From: Falsihalocynthiibacter arcticus
GTDB taxonomy: Bacteria > Pseudomonadota > Alphaproteobacteria > Rhodobacterales > Rhodobacteraceae
Reading direction: 5' to 3'
Assembly: GCF_000812665.2 (NCBI RefSeq)
Contig: NZ_CP014327.1
Location: 1,087,001 to 1,151,000, forward strand
DNA: 64,000 nucleotides
Shown here: positions 10,004 to 20,239 of the stretch, piece by piece
Position numbering within the stretch: position 1 is the stretch's first letter
Layout of the letters: each line of letters opens with the position of its first letter
The notes under the pieces: generated by a model
The model's database searches: none
Told to the model about the DNA's origin: nothing
Seen by the model: the letters and a program-made list of their open reading frames with translations, nothing else
Translations under genes and position numbers: made by a program

Positions 10004-10165
10004 GGGGAAACCTCCGTTGCTTGTGATAAGAGTTGTTCCTCCGAGAGGCGCAAAACAAGAGGCTGTCAGGAATAATCACGGTGACGTGTGGAAAACCAGC
10101 CTTATGTTTCAATTCCCACCCAGAATGGTTACATATCAGATGAATGTTGTAACAGAGTTTTGCGA

Positions 10166-11257
10166 ATGCCCCTGACCCCAACCCTCTCCGAGCGGCTCGC
10201 CCGTGCCCGTGCAGACCTTCGAATGGGCGCACCAATTGTCCTGTCCAAAGCTGGCGAGTCGGCACTTGTCATTGCGTCGGAAACATTGACCCCTGCCCGC
10301 CTTTCGGACCTTCGAGAACTAGGCGGACCACTTATTTTGGCCATCACAACCCGCAGAGCCGAGACCCTTAAGGCGCGCGCCTATGACACAAATGCGGCGC
10401 GAATCGTTGTTCCAAGCGATGCTGACACCAGATGGATATATGCGGTGGCCGATCCCGAAAATGACCTGAGAACCCCGATGAAAGGCCCCCTCAAAACCCT
10501 CCGCGAGGGCGCAAGTTGTATTGCAAAATCCGCGATCGGTTTAGCTAAGGCCGCGCGATTACTACCATCCGCTGTTTTATTACCCATTGAAAACGGCGTC
10601 GCGTTCGCCCACGAAAATGATCTCACCCATGTGCCGCTGGAGGACGCAGAGGCCGAGATTGACGCAATGTCGCCCCTTACATTGGTTGCTTCGGCACGCG
10701 TCCCCCTAGAAGTTTCCGAAGCGGGGCGCCTGCATGTTTTCCGCCCACTTGATGGCGGTGAAGAGCATTATGCCGTGGAAATTGGTCGCCCAGATCGTGG
10801 GAAACCCGTGCTCTCTCGCCTGCATTCTGCGTGTTTTACGGGTGACCTTATCGGCAGTTTAAAATGCGACTGTGGTCCGCAGCTGCGCGCAGCTCTTGCA
10901 GCGATGGGCGAGAATGGGGCGGGTGTTTTGCTCTATCTCAATCAGGAAGGGCGCGGGATTGGTCTTGCCAATAAAATGCGCGCCTATTCCCTTCAAGATC
11001 AGGGATTTGACACCGTTCAAGCCAATCACCGCCTTGGGTTTGAGGACGACGAACGAGACTTCCGCATTGGCGCGGAAATCCTAAAACGTATGGGGTTTCA
11101 AAGCGTTAACCTCCTCACGAACAACCCTGTTAAAGTTGAAATGATGCAGGCGAACGGCATTCAAGTTGTCGAACGCGTGCCGCTGAAGGTTGGCGAAAAC
11201 GCACATAATCACGCCTATCTTGCGACGAAAGCCGCAAAATCCGGGCATCTGCTGTGA
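10166..11257 (+). CDS. ribA: GTP cyclohydrolase II
   Basis: A 363-residue protein whose C-terminal half is GTP cyclohydrolase II, the first committed step of riboflavin synthesis. The zinc ligands are C223, C234 and C236 in SACFTGDLIG and SLKCDCGPQL; the GTP-contacting QEGRGIGL and LLTNNP segments follow. The N-terminal 170 residues resemble a degenerate DHBP-synthase-like region seen in alphaproteobacterial RibA and lack a clear RibB acidic active site. I preferred the ATG at 10166 over an upstream in-frame start at 10088 because the family begins with a short MPLTPTLSER-type leader. It overlaps the next gene by 4 bases. Confidence 0.9.
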   Translation: MPLTPTLSERLARARADLRMGAPIVLSKAGESALVIASETLTPARLSDLRELGGPLILAITTRRAETLKARAYDTNAARIVVPSDADTRWIYAVADPENDLRTPMKGPLKTLREGASCIAKSAIGLAKAARLLPSAVLLPIENGVAFAHENDLTHVPLEDAEAEIDAMSPLTLVASARVPLEVSEAGRLHVFRPLDGGEEHYAVEIGRPDRGKPVLSRLHSACFTGDLIGSLKCDCGPQLRAALAAMGENGAGVLLYLNQEGRGIGLANKMRAYSLQDQGFDTVQANHRLGFEDDERDFRIGAEILKRMGFQSVNLLTNNPVKVEMMQANGIQVVERVPLKVGENAHNHAYLATKAAKSGHLL

Positions 11258-11760
11258 AGCCATCCGACCTTGTCGTGTCCCGTTGGGGGGCGCGATTTAT
11301 GGGGCGACGCATTCCTTGTTCCATCGGCAAGGGTGGTTTTGTGGCCGATAAGCGTGAGGGGGATGGCGGGACGCCGAGACAGGAAATGCGTCTAGTTGGA
11401 GGAGGATTCCGACAGTCGCGCCTTCGGCAGCCACATGTTCCGTTTCCTATGCGTGCCATCGGACCAGCTGACGTGTGGTCAGACGACTCGTGCGATCCAG
11501 ACTACAATAGCCAAAAAACTCAACGGTTTTATAAGTTTAGCCACGAGACATTGTTCCGCTCGGACCCTTTATACGATGTGGTTCTATACACGGATTACAA
11601 CTACCCACAGGCTACCCTCGGATTGGGGTCGGCAATTTTTGTGCATCAATGGCGCAAACCGCGGCACCCGACCGAAGGGTGCATCGCTTTTTCTAGGCAA
11701 AATTTGCAATGGATATTGGCGCGATGGACGCCCTATAGCAGAATTATAGTAAAGGCCTAG
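11254..11760 (+). CDS. L,D-transpeptidase (YkuD) family protein
   Basis: This 168-residue protein ends with the YkuD signature: FVHQWRKPRHPTEGCIAF, with the catalytic cysteine in TEGC and the upstream histidine in VHQW. Such proteins form 3-3 crosslinks in peptidoglycan or attach lipoproteins to it; short stand-alone forms of this type are common in alphaproteobacteria and often lack a recognisable signal peptide, as here. The GTG start at 11254 overlaps the ribA stop, so the two are translationally coupled. The stop overlaps the convergent YggS gene by 4 bases. Confidence 0.82.
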   Translation: MKPSDLVVSRWGARFMGRRIPCSIGKGGFVADKREGDGGTPRQEMRLVGGGFRQSRLRQPHVPFPMRAIGPADVWSDDSCDPDYNSQKTQRFYKFSHETLFRSDPLYDVVLYTDYNYPQATLGLGSAIFVHQWRKPRHPTEGCIAFSRQNLQWILARWTPYSRIIVKA

Positions 11761-12410
11761 TCGTAACTGCGCGCGCCGAAAATTGCAGAACCGACTCTGA
11801 CGTAGGTTGCGCCTGCTTTTATGGCAACTTCGAAATCGCTGCTCATCCCCATCGAAAGCTCAGATAGCTGATTTCGTGCCGCTATTTCCGCCAGTAAGGC
11901 GAAGTGCAGGTTTGGATCTTCGTCAAAGGGAGGGATGCACATGAGGCCAACGACCGGCAAACCAAGCCCTACGCACATTGCGATAAAACCGTCCGCCTCG
12001 TCGACGGAGACACCCGCCTTTTGCTCTTCTGCGCCTGTATTGACTTGGACAAACAGTTTCGGGCAGCGACCAACCTCTTTGGTTAGTCGCGCGAATGTGG
12101 TGGCGAGTTTTGGGCGATCTAGGGTGTGGATAGCATCAAAAAGCTCCATCGCTTGACGGGCTTTGTTTGTTTGGAGGGGGCCGAGAAGATGCACTTCCAC
12201 GGGACCGTATTCCGCGCGTAGGTCAGGCCATTTTCCGGCGGCCTCTTGCACTTTGTTTTCGCCAAAAATCCTGTGCCCCTGATCTAGGACGGCGCGTACG
12301 CGCTCAAGTGGTTGCACCTTGGAAACCGCAATAAGCTTGGTGGAACCTGTAGGACGTCCAGCATTAGATTCTGCGGACTGAATTTTGGAAAGGGTGTTTG
12401 ACAGAGACAT
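11757..12410 (-). CDS. YggS-family PLP homeostasis protein
   Basis: A 217-residue protein of the YggS/PROSC (PLPBP) family, single-domain alanine-racemase-like barrels that bind pyridoxal phosphate and buffer its supply. Landmarks are the PLP lysine in LIAVSKVQ, the FGENKVQEA motif, the HLLGPLQTNKA segment and the closing LSMGMSSDFEVAIKAGATYVRVGSAIFG. The ATG at 12410 matches the usual N-terminus; an upstream in-frame start at 12455 would overlap the terminator hairpin that belongs to the porin gene. Confidence 0.9.
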   Translation of the reverse strand: MSLSNTLSKIQSAESNAGRPTGSTKLIAVSKVQPLERVRAVLDQGHRIFGENKVQEAAGKWPDLRAEYGPVEVHLLGPLQTNKARQAMELFDAIHTLDRPKLATTFARLTKEVGRCPKLFVQVNTGAEEQKAGVSVDEADGFIAMCVGLGLPVVGLMCIPPFDEDPNLHFALLAEIAARNQLSELSMGMSSDFEVAIKAGATYVRVGSAIFGARSYD

Positions 12411-12451
12411 AATATGGCCTTTTGAGTTCACCCCAATGAGCCACAGTCTGG

Positions 12452-12486
12452 ACAAAAAGAAAAGAGCGGACCGAAGCCCGCTCTTT
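12452..12486 (-). terminator. Terminator of the porin gene
   Basis: A 9-bp perfect stem, AAAGAGCGG (12461-12469) and CCGCTCTTT (12478-12486), with an 8-base loop. On the minus strand a T-rich tract follows. It lies 25 bases beyond the porin stop codon. Confidence 0.85.
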
Positions 12487-12510
12487 CCAATTCACAATAA
12501 TCCGGATGGA

Positions 12511-13518
12511 TTAGAAGTTGAATTTAACACCAAGGTCGCCAACTGTGTAGTCGTCACCAGCAAGTGGAGTTACGCTTGCGATACCGCCAGCAAGTGTTGC
12601 GCCGCCGCCGAGGTCGTAAGCAGCACCAAGACCGAATGAAGTAGTATCAAGGTCAAAGTCTTCGAGTTCTTTGCGTGTAACGAAAGCAGTTACAGTTGTC
12701 GCACCAGTAGTCCAGTCACCAGAAACAGCATACTGTCTAACGTCGCCGAAGCCAGCCCATTCGCCTTGAAGGTAGATACCTTTAACGCCCCATGTACCGT
12801 TAGTCCACTGAGCACCAAGAACCCAATCGCTCGCGTCGCCTGTACCAGCAACGTCGTTAGTAGCTTCGTAGCCACCGGAGATTGTTAGGCCATTGTCGTT
12901 GGACCATTTAGCGCCAACCGAGTAGGACTGACCAACTTCACCAACTGCGAAACCGCCGCCTGGAAGGGAAACAGTACCGATTTGTGTGCCGATTTGGCCG
13001 ATACCAACGTAGAATACTGTAGAACCAGCTGCGTACTCATAAAGAGCCGAAGGAGTTGGGTACAGTGTATCGTCGGAACCGTCACCGTTAAGATCAGTAC
13101 CGGAGTTGAGGTACGTGATTTCGTTGATGTCGCTCAAGTTTGTGTAACCGATACCGGAAACTTGACCAACAGCAGCTTTAGCAGCACCGTCAACGTCGCC
13201 CATGGAGAGCTTGCCGAAAGAACCGGAGATGAATACGGAACCAGCGCGACCGTTAACACCGCCACCACCGTCGAAATTGAAGCCGGCATTGTCAGCGCGG
13301 ATGAAACCACCGAAGGACAGACCGTTGTCTGTTTCACCGGATGCGGAGAAACCGATACGAAGGCGGCTGCTGATTTTGATGTTGGAATCGCCAGAAAGAA
13401 GCGTGTCTTGGCTGTTATACACAAGACCCATGCGACCGTCACCGGATACGGAGATGTCAGCGGCTGCAACGCCAGCGGTTGCAACGAGTGCAGTCGTAGC
13501 AATAAGAAGATTTTTCAT
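12511..13518 (-). CDS. Outer-membrane porin
   Basis: This 335-residue protein has a clear signal peptide (MKNLLIATTALVATAGVAAA, then mature D) and a Gly/Asp/Thr-rich mature chain of alternating beta strands. Typical pieces are ISVSGDGRMGLVYNSQ, RLRIGFSASGETDNGLSFGG near the N-terminus and a terminal phenylalanine in VKFNF, the outer-membrane assembly signal. It belongs to the Gram-negative porin family common in Rhodobacteraceae (Rhodobacter capsulatus porin type). An AAGGG ribosome site sits about 9 bases before the ATG. It is a stand-alone gene with its own terminator. Confidence 0.92.
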   Translation of the reverse strand: MKNLLIATTALVATAGVAAADISVSGDGRMGLVYNSQDTLLSGDSNIKISSRLRIGFSASGETDNGLSFGGFIRADNAGFNFDGGGGVNGRAGSVFISGSFGKLSMGDVDGAAKAAVGQVSGIGYTNLSDINEITYLNSGTDLNGDGSDDTLYPTPSALYEYAAGSTVFYVGIGQIGTQIGTVSLPGGGFAVGEVGQSYSVGAKWSNDNGLTISGGYEATNDVAGTGDASDWVLGAQWTNGTWGVKGIYLQGEWAGFGDVRQYAVSGDWTTGATTVTAFVTRKELEDFDLDTTSFGLGAAYDLGGGATLAGGIASVTPLAGDDYTVGDLGVKFNF

Positions 13519-13811
13519 TTCGTTTTTCCCTTGTAAGAGATTAAAGAGTGCACCTCAATTCAGGGAAATCCGAACTGAGTATGATGTTCAATCGCCTTTT
13601 GGCTCCGATTTTGCAAGTTCCCGATGCATCGCTTTAACAAACCCTTTAAGGCTGATGCAGGTTTGCCACAGTCAATTTTCAGCTCTTTGGGGACTCCAAA
13701 CAAGGCGAACGATATTGTTCTCTTTATAGTATGGCCTAAAAAACTGAAAAACCTTGCTCCGCCTTAGGTGGTTGGTTACTAAATCCCCTGAAGCAATAAG
13801 GGGAAGCCAAA

Positions 13812-14279
13812 ATGGTAGCGAGCAAATTTTTCAAATGGTTTTCATCGATTCTTTTGGTCGTGGGCATTTCCGCATGTGATTCTGAGCCAATTCCCCAACT
13901 TCAGCCGTTTCAGGAGAGCTATGAAGAGACGCCGACCACGGTTTGGGATATTTTTGACAACAATGCTAATCCGAACACTCAAATTGAGGTTAACAAGTAC
14001 CTCTGGAACGCGGCGCTTGAGATTCTCGACTTCTTGCCCGTTCAGGACGTTGATCCCTTCTCGGGCATTTTCATCACGGGATACGGCACGCCTCCGGGTG
14101 GCAGCCAATCCTATCGCGCGGCGGTTTATATCCAAGACCCTGCTTTAGATGCGCGTTCTCTTAATGTCGCGCTTCAATCGAGCGGAGGTCGGGCAGTTTC
14201 TGCCGAAACCCAGCGTGCGATCGAAGACGCTATTCTTACGCGGGCGCGCCAACTTCGGTTGCGCGACGGCAATCTCTAA
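13812..14279 (+). CDS. DUF3576 lipoprotein
   Basis: A 155-residue predicted lipoprotein. The signal segment ends in VVGISAC, with the acylated cysteine at residue 22. The mature part (WDIFDN, VNKYLWNAALEILDFLPVQDVDPFSGIFITGYG) matches DUF3576 proteins of alphaproteobacteria, of unknown function. A good ribosome site, AGGGGAAG, precedes the ATG. It lies 97 bases upstream of leuS and may share its transcript. Confidence 0.88.
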   Translation: MVASKFFKWFSSILLVVGISACDSEPIPQLQPFQESYEETPTTVWDIFDNNANPNTQIEVNKYLWNAALEILDFLPVQDVDPFSGIFITGYGTPPGGSQSYRAAVYIQDPALDARSLNVALQSSGGRAVSAETQRAIEDAILTRARQLRLRDGNL

Positions 14280-14376
14280 TCTTGGAAGGCGCTTGCCGAC
14301 CTAACCCGTCATTCGCATACGTCGAGCCCTGCAGCCCGCAGAAGAGCTCGGCGTTTTGCACTTAAAGGACTCATTC

Positions 14377-16929
14377 ATGTCACGCTATATCGCCTCCGAA
14401 ATCGAACCCAAATGGCAAAACGCTTGGGATGAGGCCGAAATATTCCTCGCCAAACGCGACCCTGCGAAGGAAAAATACTACGTCCTCGAGATGTTCCCTT
14501 ATCCATCCGGTCGAATCCATATGGGGCACGTGCGGAATTATACGATGGGCGACGTGGTTGCGCGGTATAAAGCCTCGTGTGGTTTCTCGGTTTTGCACCC
14601 AATGGGCTGGGACGCCTTCGGGATGCCCGCAGAAAACGCTGCTATGGCAATTGGTGGCCATCCAGCCGATTGGACCTATCAAAACATCGCTGACATGCGC
14701 GCCCAAATGAAGCCTTTGGGCCTTTCGATTGACTGGACCCGCGAATTTGCCACCTGTGATCCGGAATATTACGGCCAGCAGCAAAGCATGTTCATCGATT
14801 TCATGGGCAAGGGCCTTGTCTATCGTAAGGAAGCGGTTGTGAACTGGGATCCAGTAGACATGACAGTTCTGGCCAACGAGCAAGTGATTGATGGTAAGGG
14901 CTGGCGTTCCGATGCACCTGTCGAGCGCAAATCACTAACGCAGTGGTTCTTCAAGATTTCCGATCACGCCGACGAACTTCTGACTGCTTTGGACGATTTG
15001 GACAATTGGCCCGAGAAGGTCCGCACCATGCAGGCCAACTGGATCGGTAAATCACGCGGCCTAGAGTTCGCCTTTGATATGACCGCCCCCGTGGGCGACA
15101 TCAAGGACATCCCCGTTTATACAACCCGCCCCGATACATTGATGGGCGCGAGTTTCGTTGGCATTTCCGCCGATCACCCGCTGGCCCAAGCACTCGAAGG
15201 CGACAACCCTGCGTTGGCCGCTTTTACCGCAGAATGCCGCAGCCTTGGCACGTCTGAGGCCGATATGGAAAAGGCCGAGAAGCGTGGCTTTGATACAGGC
15301 CTAAAAGTGCGCCACCCGCTCAACCCTGATTGGGAACTGCCGGTATGGGTCGCGAATTTCATTTTGATGGACTACGGCACTGGTGCGGTCTTTGGTTGCC
15401 CCGCACACGATCAACGCGATCTCGATTTCTCGCGCAAATATGACCTGCCCGTGACCAACACCTTCTTTGCACTGGATGATGAGGCCCCCGTCGGCAACAC
15501 GGCCCTCACCCCACTCAAATCCGAAAAGGTGCGCTGGGTCGAGCATTTCGCTGGTCTTACCGAAGCCACAGGCGAAGAGGCCGTGGCCGCGACAATCGAA
15601 TTCATGGAAGCAAACGAACTCGGCAAAGGCGTCACTAAATTCCGCCTGCGCGATTGGGGCCTAAGCCGTCAACGTTATTGGGGTTGCCCGATTCCGGTTG
15701 TGCATTGCCAAACCTGCGGTGTCGTTCCTGAGAAAAAAGAAAACCTGCCGATTGAATTACCTAAAGATGTCAGCTTTGACCTCCCCGGCAATCCGCTCGA
15801 CCGTCACCCGACATGGCGCAACTGTTCCTGCCCGAAATGTGGCGCGGATGCCCTGCGCGAAACCGATACAATGGACACGTTTGTCGATAGCTCTTGGTAT
15901 TACGCGCGTTTCACTTCGCCAAATTCTCCAACACCGACGAATGCCGAAGACGCCGCCTATTGGATGAACGTCGATCAATACATCGGCGGGATCGAGCACG
16001 CGATTCTTCACCTTCTCTATGCGCGCTTCTTTGCACGCGCGATGCAAATCTGTGGTCACTTACCCGAGAGCGCGATTGAACCGTTCAACGCGCTCTTTAC
16101 GCAAGGGATGGTAACGCACGAAATCTACCAAACTCTCGATGGGAATGGGCGCAAAGTCTATCACCTGCCCGAAGACGTGACCGACGGGAAACTGGCGGAT
16201 GGTACCGAAGTCGAGATTATCCCCTCGGCGAAAATGTCGAAATCCAAAAAGAACGTGGTTGATCCAGACGACATTATCACAAGCTTTGGCGCTGATACCG
16301 CCCGCTGGTTCGTCATGTCCGACAGCCCGCCCGAGCGCGATGTCGAGTGGACCGCCGCTGGCGCTGAGGCTGCCTCAAAACACCTCGGTCGCGTTTGGCG
16401 ACTGGCGGATGAAAACCGCCAGAGCGCCGAGGAGGCGGCTGCCGACGGCAGCTCCGACGAGGCGCTCCTGCGAGCCACCCACAAAGCAATTGAGGCAATC
16501 ACCGCTGGAATCGATGGTTTCGCCTTCAATACATCCGTCGCCCAGCTCTATGGTTTCACCAATACAGTTGCGAAATCCAAAGCATCTACTGCTGCGCGCC
16601 GCGAAGCCCTCAAGATCATGGCGCAACTGATGTCCCCCATGACGCCCCACTTGGCGGAGGATATGTGGCAAATGCTCGGTGGCGAAGGCCTCGTTGCCCA
16701 AGCGCCATGGCCCAAAGCCGATCCCGCGCTTTTGGTCGACGATGTGGTGACGCTTCCGATCCAAGTTAATGGCAAACGCCGCTCCGAAATCACGGTACCT
16801 GCGGACATGCCCAAAGAAGAGGTTGAAAAACTGGCTTTGGCGGATGAAGCTGTGATCAGAATTCTTGAGGGGAAAGCCCCTAAAAAGGTCATCGTTGTAC
16901 CAGGTCGGATTGTGAATGTTGTCGCTTAA
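14377..16929 (+). CDS. leuS: Leucyl-tRNA synthetase
   Basis: An 850-residue class I aminoacyl-tRNA synthetase that charges tRNA-Leu. The HIGH motif appears as HMGH (48-51) after YPSGRI, and KMSKS is at about 619-623. The CP1 editing domain contains the TTRPDTLMG segment and a C-terminal anticodon-binding region follows. Four cysteines in HCQTCG and SCPKCG form the zinc-binding insert. The ATG at 14377 has AAAGGA eight bases upstream; an in-frame TTG at 14356 is less likely. The 3' end overlaps lptE by 14 bases. Confidence 0.97.
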   Translation: MSRYIASEIEPKWQNAWDEAEIFLAKRDPAKEKYYVLEMFPYPSGRIHMGHVRNYTMGDVVARYKASCGFSVLHPMGWDAFGMPAENAAMAIGGHPADWTYQNIADMRAQMKPLGLSIDWTREFATCDPEYYGQQQSMFIDFMGKGLVYRKEAVVNWDPVDMTVLANEQVIDGKGWRSDAPVERKSLTQWFFKISDHADELLTALDDLDNWPEKVRTMQANWIGKSRGLEFAFDMTAPVGDIKDIPVYTTRPDTLMGASFVGISADHPLAQALEGDNPALAAFTAECRSLGTSEADMEKAEKRGFDTGLKVRHPLNPDWELPVWVANFILMDYGTGAVFGCPAHDQRDLDFSRKYDLPVTNTFFALDDEAPVGNTALTPLKSEKVRWVEHFAGLTEATGEEAVAATIEFMEANELGKGVTKFRLRDWGLSRQRYWGCPIPVVHCQTCGVVPEKKENLPIELPKDVSFDLPGNPLDRHPTWRNCSCPKCGADALRETDTMDTFVDSSWYYARFTSPNSPTPTNAEDAAYWMNVDQYIGGIEHAILHLLYARFFARAMQICGHLPESAIEPFNALFTQGMVTHEIYQTLDGNGRKVYHLPEDVTDGKLADGTEVEIIPSAKMSKSKKNVVDPDDIITSFGADTARWFVMSDSPPERDVEWTAAGAEAASKHLGRVWRLADENRQSAEEAAADGSSDEALLRATHKAIEAITAGIDGFAFNTSVAQLYGFTNTVAKSKASTAARREALKIMAQLMSPMTPHLAEDMWQMLGGEGLVAQAPWPKADPALLVDDVVTLPIQVNGKRRSEITVPADMPKEEVEKLALADEAVIRILEGKAPKKVIVVPGRIVNVVA

Positions 16930-17407
16930 TCGCCGTTTCTTTTGTCTTTCCGCCACAGCCCTTGCATCGGGCTGTGGTTTTGAGCCGGTGTACGGCCCTA
17001 CCGGCAGTGCCCAAGGTCTACGGGGATCTGTTCTCGTTGACGCGCCGATTGACAAAAACAGCTTTGACCTCACCAAACACCTCGAAGACCGCCTAGGTAG
17101 GGCAACCGATCCGCGCTTTGGCCTCTCATATCTGATTGAAACCAGCATCGACCCGCTTGGCATCACGCCGAACCAAGAAACCACGCGCTATAACGTGCTC
17201 GGTGAAGTTGCCTTCGCCCTACGCGACCTCAATACCCAGAATGTTCTCACTGAAGGTGTCGCCAAGAATTTCACAAGTTTCGGCGCCACATCCAACCCTG
17301 TCAGCACACGGACTGCAAGTGAAGCGGCTTTTGAACGTCTCATGATCGTCCTTGGGGATGATATAACCGAGCATCTTATCCTCAATTCAGGGAGCTTCCT
17401 CCCGTGA
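16916..17407 (+). CDS. lptE: LPS assembly lipoprotein LptE
   Basis: This 163-residue lipoprotein has a short signal sequence ending in ALASGC, with the lipid-attachment cysteine at residue 20, followed by GFEPVYGP, the usual start of alphaproteobacterial LptE. LptE plugs the LptD barrel and helps place lipopolysaccharide in the outer leaflet. The position between leuS and holA is the conserved one. The gene overlaps leuS by 14 bases and holA by 4 bases. Confidence 0.88.
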   Translation: MLSLNRRFFCLSATALASGCGFEPVYGPTGSAQGLRGSVLVDAPIDKNSFDLTKHLEDRLGRATDPRFGLSYLIETSIDPLGITPNQETTRYNVLGEVAFALRDLNTQNVLTEGVAKNFTSFGATSNPVSTRTASEAAFERLMIVLGDDITEHLILNSGSFLP

Positions 17408-18429
17408 AGCTTTCGCCGCGCGACGCAACCGGATATTTCGCAAAACCCGACCCAAAGCGCACGGGCCTGTTGATTTACGGAGCGGACGCGATGCGTGTGG
17501 CCCTAAAACGCCAAGAAGTTATCTTGGCCCTGATTGGTCCCACTGGCGACGACGAAATGCGCCTCTCTCGGATTCCGGCTTCTGACATGCGCAAAGACCC
17601 CGCCATGCTTCTCGATGCCGTAAAATCCCAAAGCTTTTTCCCGGGTGCACGCGTGGCCTTTGTTGAGGGTTGCACCGATGCCCTTGTCAAACCCGTCGCC
17701 GCCGCCCTCGCAGAATGGCAACCCGGAGATGCGCAGGTCATCGTAACGGCCGGACAGCTCAAGGCCACATCCGCCCTGCGCAAGCTGTTCGAAGGGCACG
17801 GCAATGCCTATGCGGCAGGTATCTATGATGATCCTCCAAGCCGTGCGGAGATCGAAGCCGACTTGGTAAAAGTGGGTCTAACGCGGGTAAGTCCGGACGC
17901 AATGGAAGCCCTCACGGCGCTTTCCAAGGAAATCGGACCGGGAGATTTCCGTCAAACGATGGAGAAACTCGCTCTCTATATGCTGAGCAGCTCCGAGCCT
18001 GCGACGCCGTTAGATGTTGCAGCCTGTGCCCCCTCGTCCACCGAAGCGGCACTCGACGATATTTTAAATATTGTCGCGGAAGGTCGCAGTGCGGAAATTG
18101 GGCCCATCATGCAAAAACTCGAAGCCCAAGGCGTTCAGCCCGTCGGGCTTTGCATTGGTGCCACTCGGCATTTCAGAACACTTCACGCAGCTAGCGCCGA
18201 TCCGGGTGGACCGGCAGCAGGCATCGGCCGCCTGCGTCCCCCCGTTTTTGGGGCGCGTCGCGACCGTATGCTGCGACAAGCCCAGAAATGGGGCACACGT
18301 CGTTTGGAAGCCGCGCTCTCTATGCTCTTGGATACCGACCTCCAGCTACGCTCCACAAGTCGCGCGCCAACTATGGCGCTGGTGGAGCGCACTTTGGTGC
18401 GCCTCTCCATGCTTGGCGGCCTTAAATAG
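17404..18429 (+). CDS. holA: DNA polymerase III subunit delta
   Basis: This 341-residue protein is the clamp-loader delta subunit, which opens the beta clamp. The N-terminal GLLIYGADAMRVALKRQEV, the central FFPGARVAFVEGC and the C-terminal AQKWGTRRLEAALSMLLDTDLQLRS region are characteristic. It follows lptE with a 4-base overlap, the usual gene order, and ends 8 bases inside the convergent flavoprotein gene. Confidence 0.92.
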   Translation: MKLSPRDATGYFAKPDPKRTGLLIYGADAMRVALKRQEVILALIGPTGDDEMRLSRIPASDMRKDPAMLLDAVKSQSFFPGARVAFVEGCTDALVKPVAAALAEWQPGDAQVIVTAGQLKATSALRKLFEGHGNAYAAGIYDDPPSRAEIEADLVKVGLTRVSPDAMEALTALSKEIGPGDFRQTMEKLALYMLSSSEPATPLDVAACAPSSTEAALDDILNIVAEGRSAEIGPIMQKLEAQGVQPVGLCIGATRHFRTLHAASADPGGPAAGIGRLRPPVFGARRDRMLRQAQKWGTRRLEAALSMLLDTDLQLRSTSRAPTMALVERTLVRLSMLGGLK

Positions 18430-19606
18430 CCGAATTAGAGCCGCTTTCGGCCCAACGAACCGCAGCTTCCGCCGCCAGTTTTCCAGTCGCTAAAGATGCT
18501 GTAATCAGATACCCGCCCGTGGGCGCTTCCCAATCCAGCATTTCACCCGCACAAAATACACCTGGGCGGTTTTTAAGCATGAGATCCTCTGTCATGCCAT
18601 CAAATTTCACTCCACCTGCCGTGGAAATAGCTTCGTCCAGCGGCCGAGGTCCTTTCAGCGGTACGGGAAGCGCCTTAAGCACTGAAATGAATGCATTGCC
18701 CGTTGGCAACGGGCGCGCAAACTCCTGTAGCAAAGCCATCTTCACCGGCGTTAAGCCCAAAACTTTGCGATAAAAGTTGGCCATACTCGTTTTGCCCTGA
18801 GGTCTTGCCAAGCGCTTGCGGATTTGATCGCCTGTAAGGTCGGGCAAAAGATCAAGTGTCAGGGTCTCTCCGTCGCGAAGCGCGGTGGACACGGTATAAA
18901 TACCGCCCCCTTCGAGCCCAGTACGCGACACAACAATTTCCCCGCGATGGGTTTTGCCACCAACGATCAATCCAACTGGCTTAACAGGGCTGCCGAAGTG
19001 GCGCTCCATATGCGACGACCAATCCACAACAAACCCCATGTTCGCGGGCTTGAATGGCGCAAGCGGCGCATCAATCCATTCGGACCACGCCCCATCAGAG
19101 CCTAATCTTGCCCAACTCGCGCCACCACAGGCCAAAATCGTTACATCCGCCGCAACCTCTTTTGCGCCTGCGCTTGTCTCAAACTGAAACGACGGCCCCC
19201 CGCAACCAACCCATTTCCAACCCAGTTCCAAAGTAACGCCCTTGCCCCCCATCCGTGCTAGCCACGTTCTAAGGAGTGGAGAAGCTTTCATCGATCTTGG
19301 GAATACACGGCCCGTTGAGCCAGTGAAAACAACCTGATTTAACCCCTGCGCCCACGCCATTGCTTGGCGGGGACCAAACGCGGTCATGGCAGATTTCAAC
19401 GCATCAGGCATGTCGCCAAAAGTCGCCAAAAACTGTTCATCCGTCTCGTTCTTGGTGATATTCAGGCCAGACTTTCCCGCCATAAGAAGCTTGCGCGCGG
19501 GGCTTTTCTTGGCTTCTGCAACGGTGACAGAAAACCCCGAATCCGCCAATATTTCAGCCGCCATAAGCCCCGCTGGGCCTGCGCCGATAACCAATGCCGT
19601 TTTCAT
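18422..19606 (-). CDS. TIGR03862-type flavoprotein (HI0933/YhiN-like)
   Basis: A 394-residue FAD-binding protein. It begins with the Rossmann motif VIGAGPAGLMAAEIL and contains ARKLLMAGKSGLNITKNE and a C-terminal GVFCAGEMLDWEAPTGGYLI, the pattern of the HI0933/YhiN family subgroup with a long internal domain. The biochemical role is not established; 5-hydroxyuridine formation or general oxidoreductase activity has been linked to relatives. The ATG at 19606 is preferred: the upstream extension to 19690 would intrude into the enoyl-CoA hydratase frame, whereas this start overlaps that gene's stop by 4 bases. Confidence 0.85.
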   Translation of the reverse strand: MKTALVIGAGPAGLMAAEILADSGFSVTVAEAKKSPARKLLMAGKSGLNITKNETDEQFLATFGDMPDALKSAMTAFGPRQAMAWAQGLNQVVFTGSTGRVFPRSMKASPLLRTWLARMGGKGVTLELGWKWVGCGGPSFQFETSAGAKEVAADVTILACGGASWARLGSDGAWSEWIDAPLAPFKPANMGFVVDWSSHMERHFGSPVKPVGLIVGGKTHRGEIVVSRTGLEGGGIYTVSTALRDGETLTLDLLPDLTGDQIRKRLARPQGKTSMANFYRKVLGLTPVKMALLQEFARPLPTGNAFISVLKALPVPLKGPRPLDEAISTAGGVKFDGMTEDLMLKNRPGVFCAGEMLDWEAPTGGYLITASLATGKLAAEAAVRWAESGSNSAI

Positions 19607-20235
19607 GTCGAAGATTCCTTTTCGCCGTTCGGGCAAGTTGATTTGATTGCAAAAGCAATCTCTGGCTTGGCAGATATCACGTCCGCGCAAAGGGATTCAA
19701 CCGTCGTAAATAAATGCTCCCGAGAAACGACTTGGTCCACGAGGCCGTACGAAAAGGCCTGCTCGCTCGTCAGTTTTTGTCCGCATAGAAAAACAAGCTT
19801 CGTGCGTGAGGGACCAATAAGGGCGGCCATGCGTTTGGGATCAGAGGGCTGTGGAAGGAAACCGTGCTTCATGACGGGATAAAAAAACCGCGCCTCTGGC
19901 ACTGAAATCCGAATGTCACAGGCCAGCGCTATGCCAAAGGCGCCCCCCGCAATCGTGCCGTTTAGGGCGCATATCGTAAGGCCTCGCAAAGCGGCAATTT
20001 CGCCAGAAAGCTGCTCCCAAAGTGGGCTTTCAGCCAGACCTGCGCGGGCTTCGTCCAAATCGGCACCGGCGCTAAAAACAACTCCTGTCCCCGTAATAAC
20101 AACAGCTTTCGCATCCCGTGCTTGACGGACAATGCCGATCAGATTTTCCAGCATCTCGCGCGTTAGCGAGTTAGCTTTTTGCGGCCGATTGAGGGTGACC
20201 GTCCAAACGCCCTCTAGCTGGGAGACATCAATCAT
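19603..20235 (-). CDS. Enoyl-CoA hydratase/isomerase family protein
   Basis: This 210-residue protein is a crotonase-fold enzyme. The oxyanion-hole segments VVFSAGADLDEARAG and LNGTIAGGAFGIALACDIR are present. It is shorter than typical 255-260 residue hydratases, lacking much of the C-terminal trimerisation helix region, and the two classical catalytic glutamates cannot be assigned with confidence. It lies 4 bases after the SDR gene and overlaps the flavoprotein gene, forming a three-gene minus-strand operon of unknown pathway. Confidence 0.85.
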   Translation of the reverse strand: MIDVSQLEGVWTVTLNRPQKANSLTREMLENLIGIVRQARDAKAVVITGTGVVFSAGADLDEARAGLAESPLWEQLSGEIAALRGLTICALNGTIAGGAFGIALACDIRISVPEARFFYPVMKHGFLPQPSDPKRMAALIGPSRTKLVFLCGQKLTSEQAFSYGLVDQVVSREHLFTTVESLCADVISAKPEIAFAIKSTCPNGEKESST

Positions 20236-20239
20236 TGCG

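Noticed and set aside
12385-12639. Plus-strand frame across the porin 3' end
   Set aside because: It is a shadow of the porin and YggS genes and reads through the terminator hairpin.
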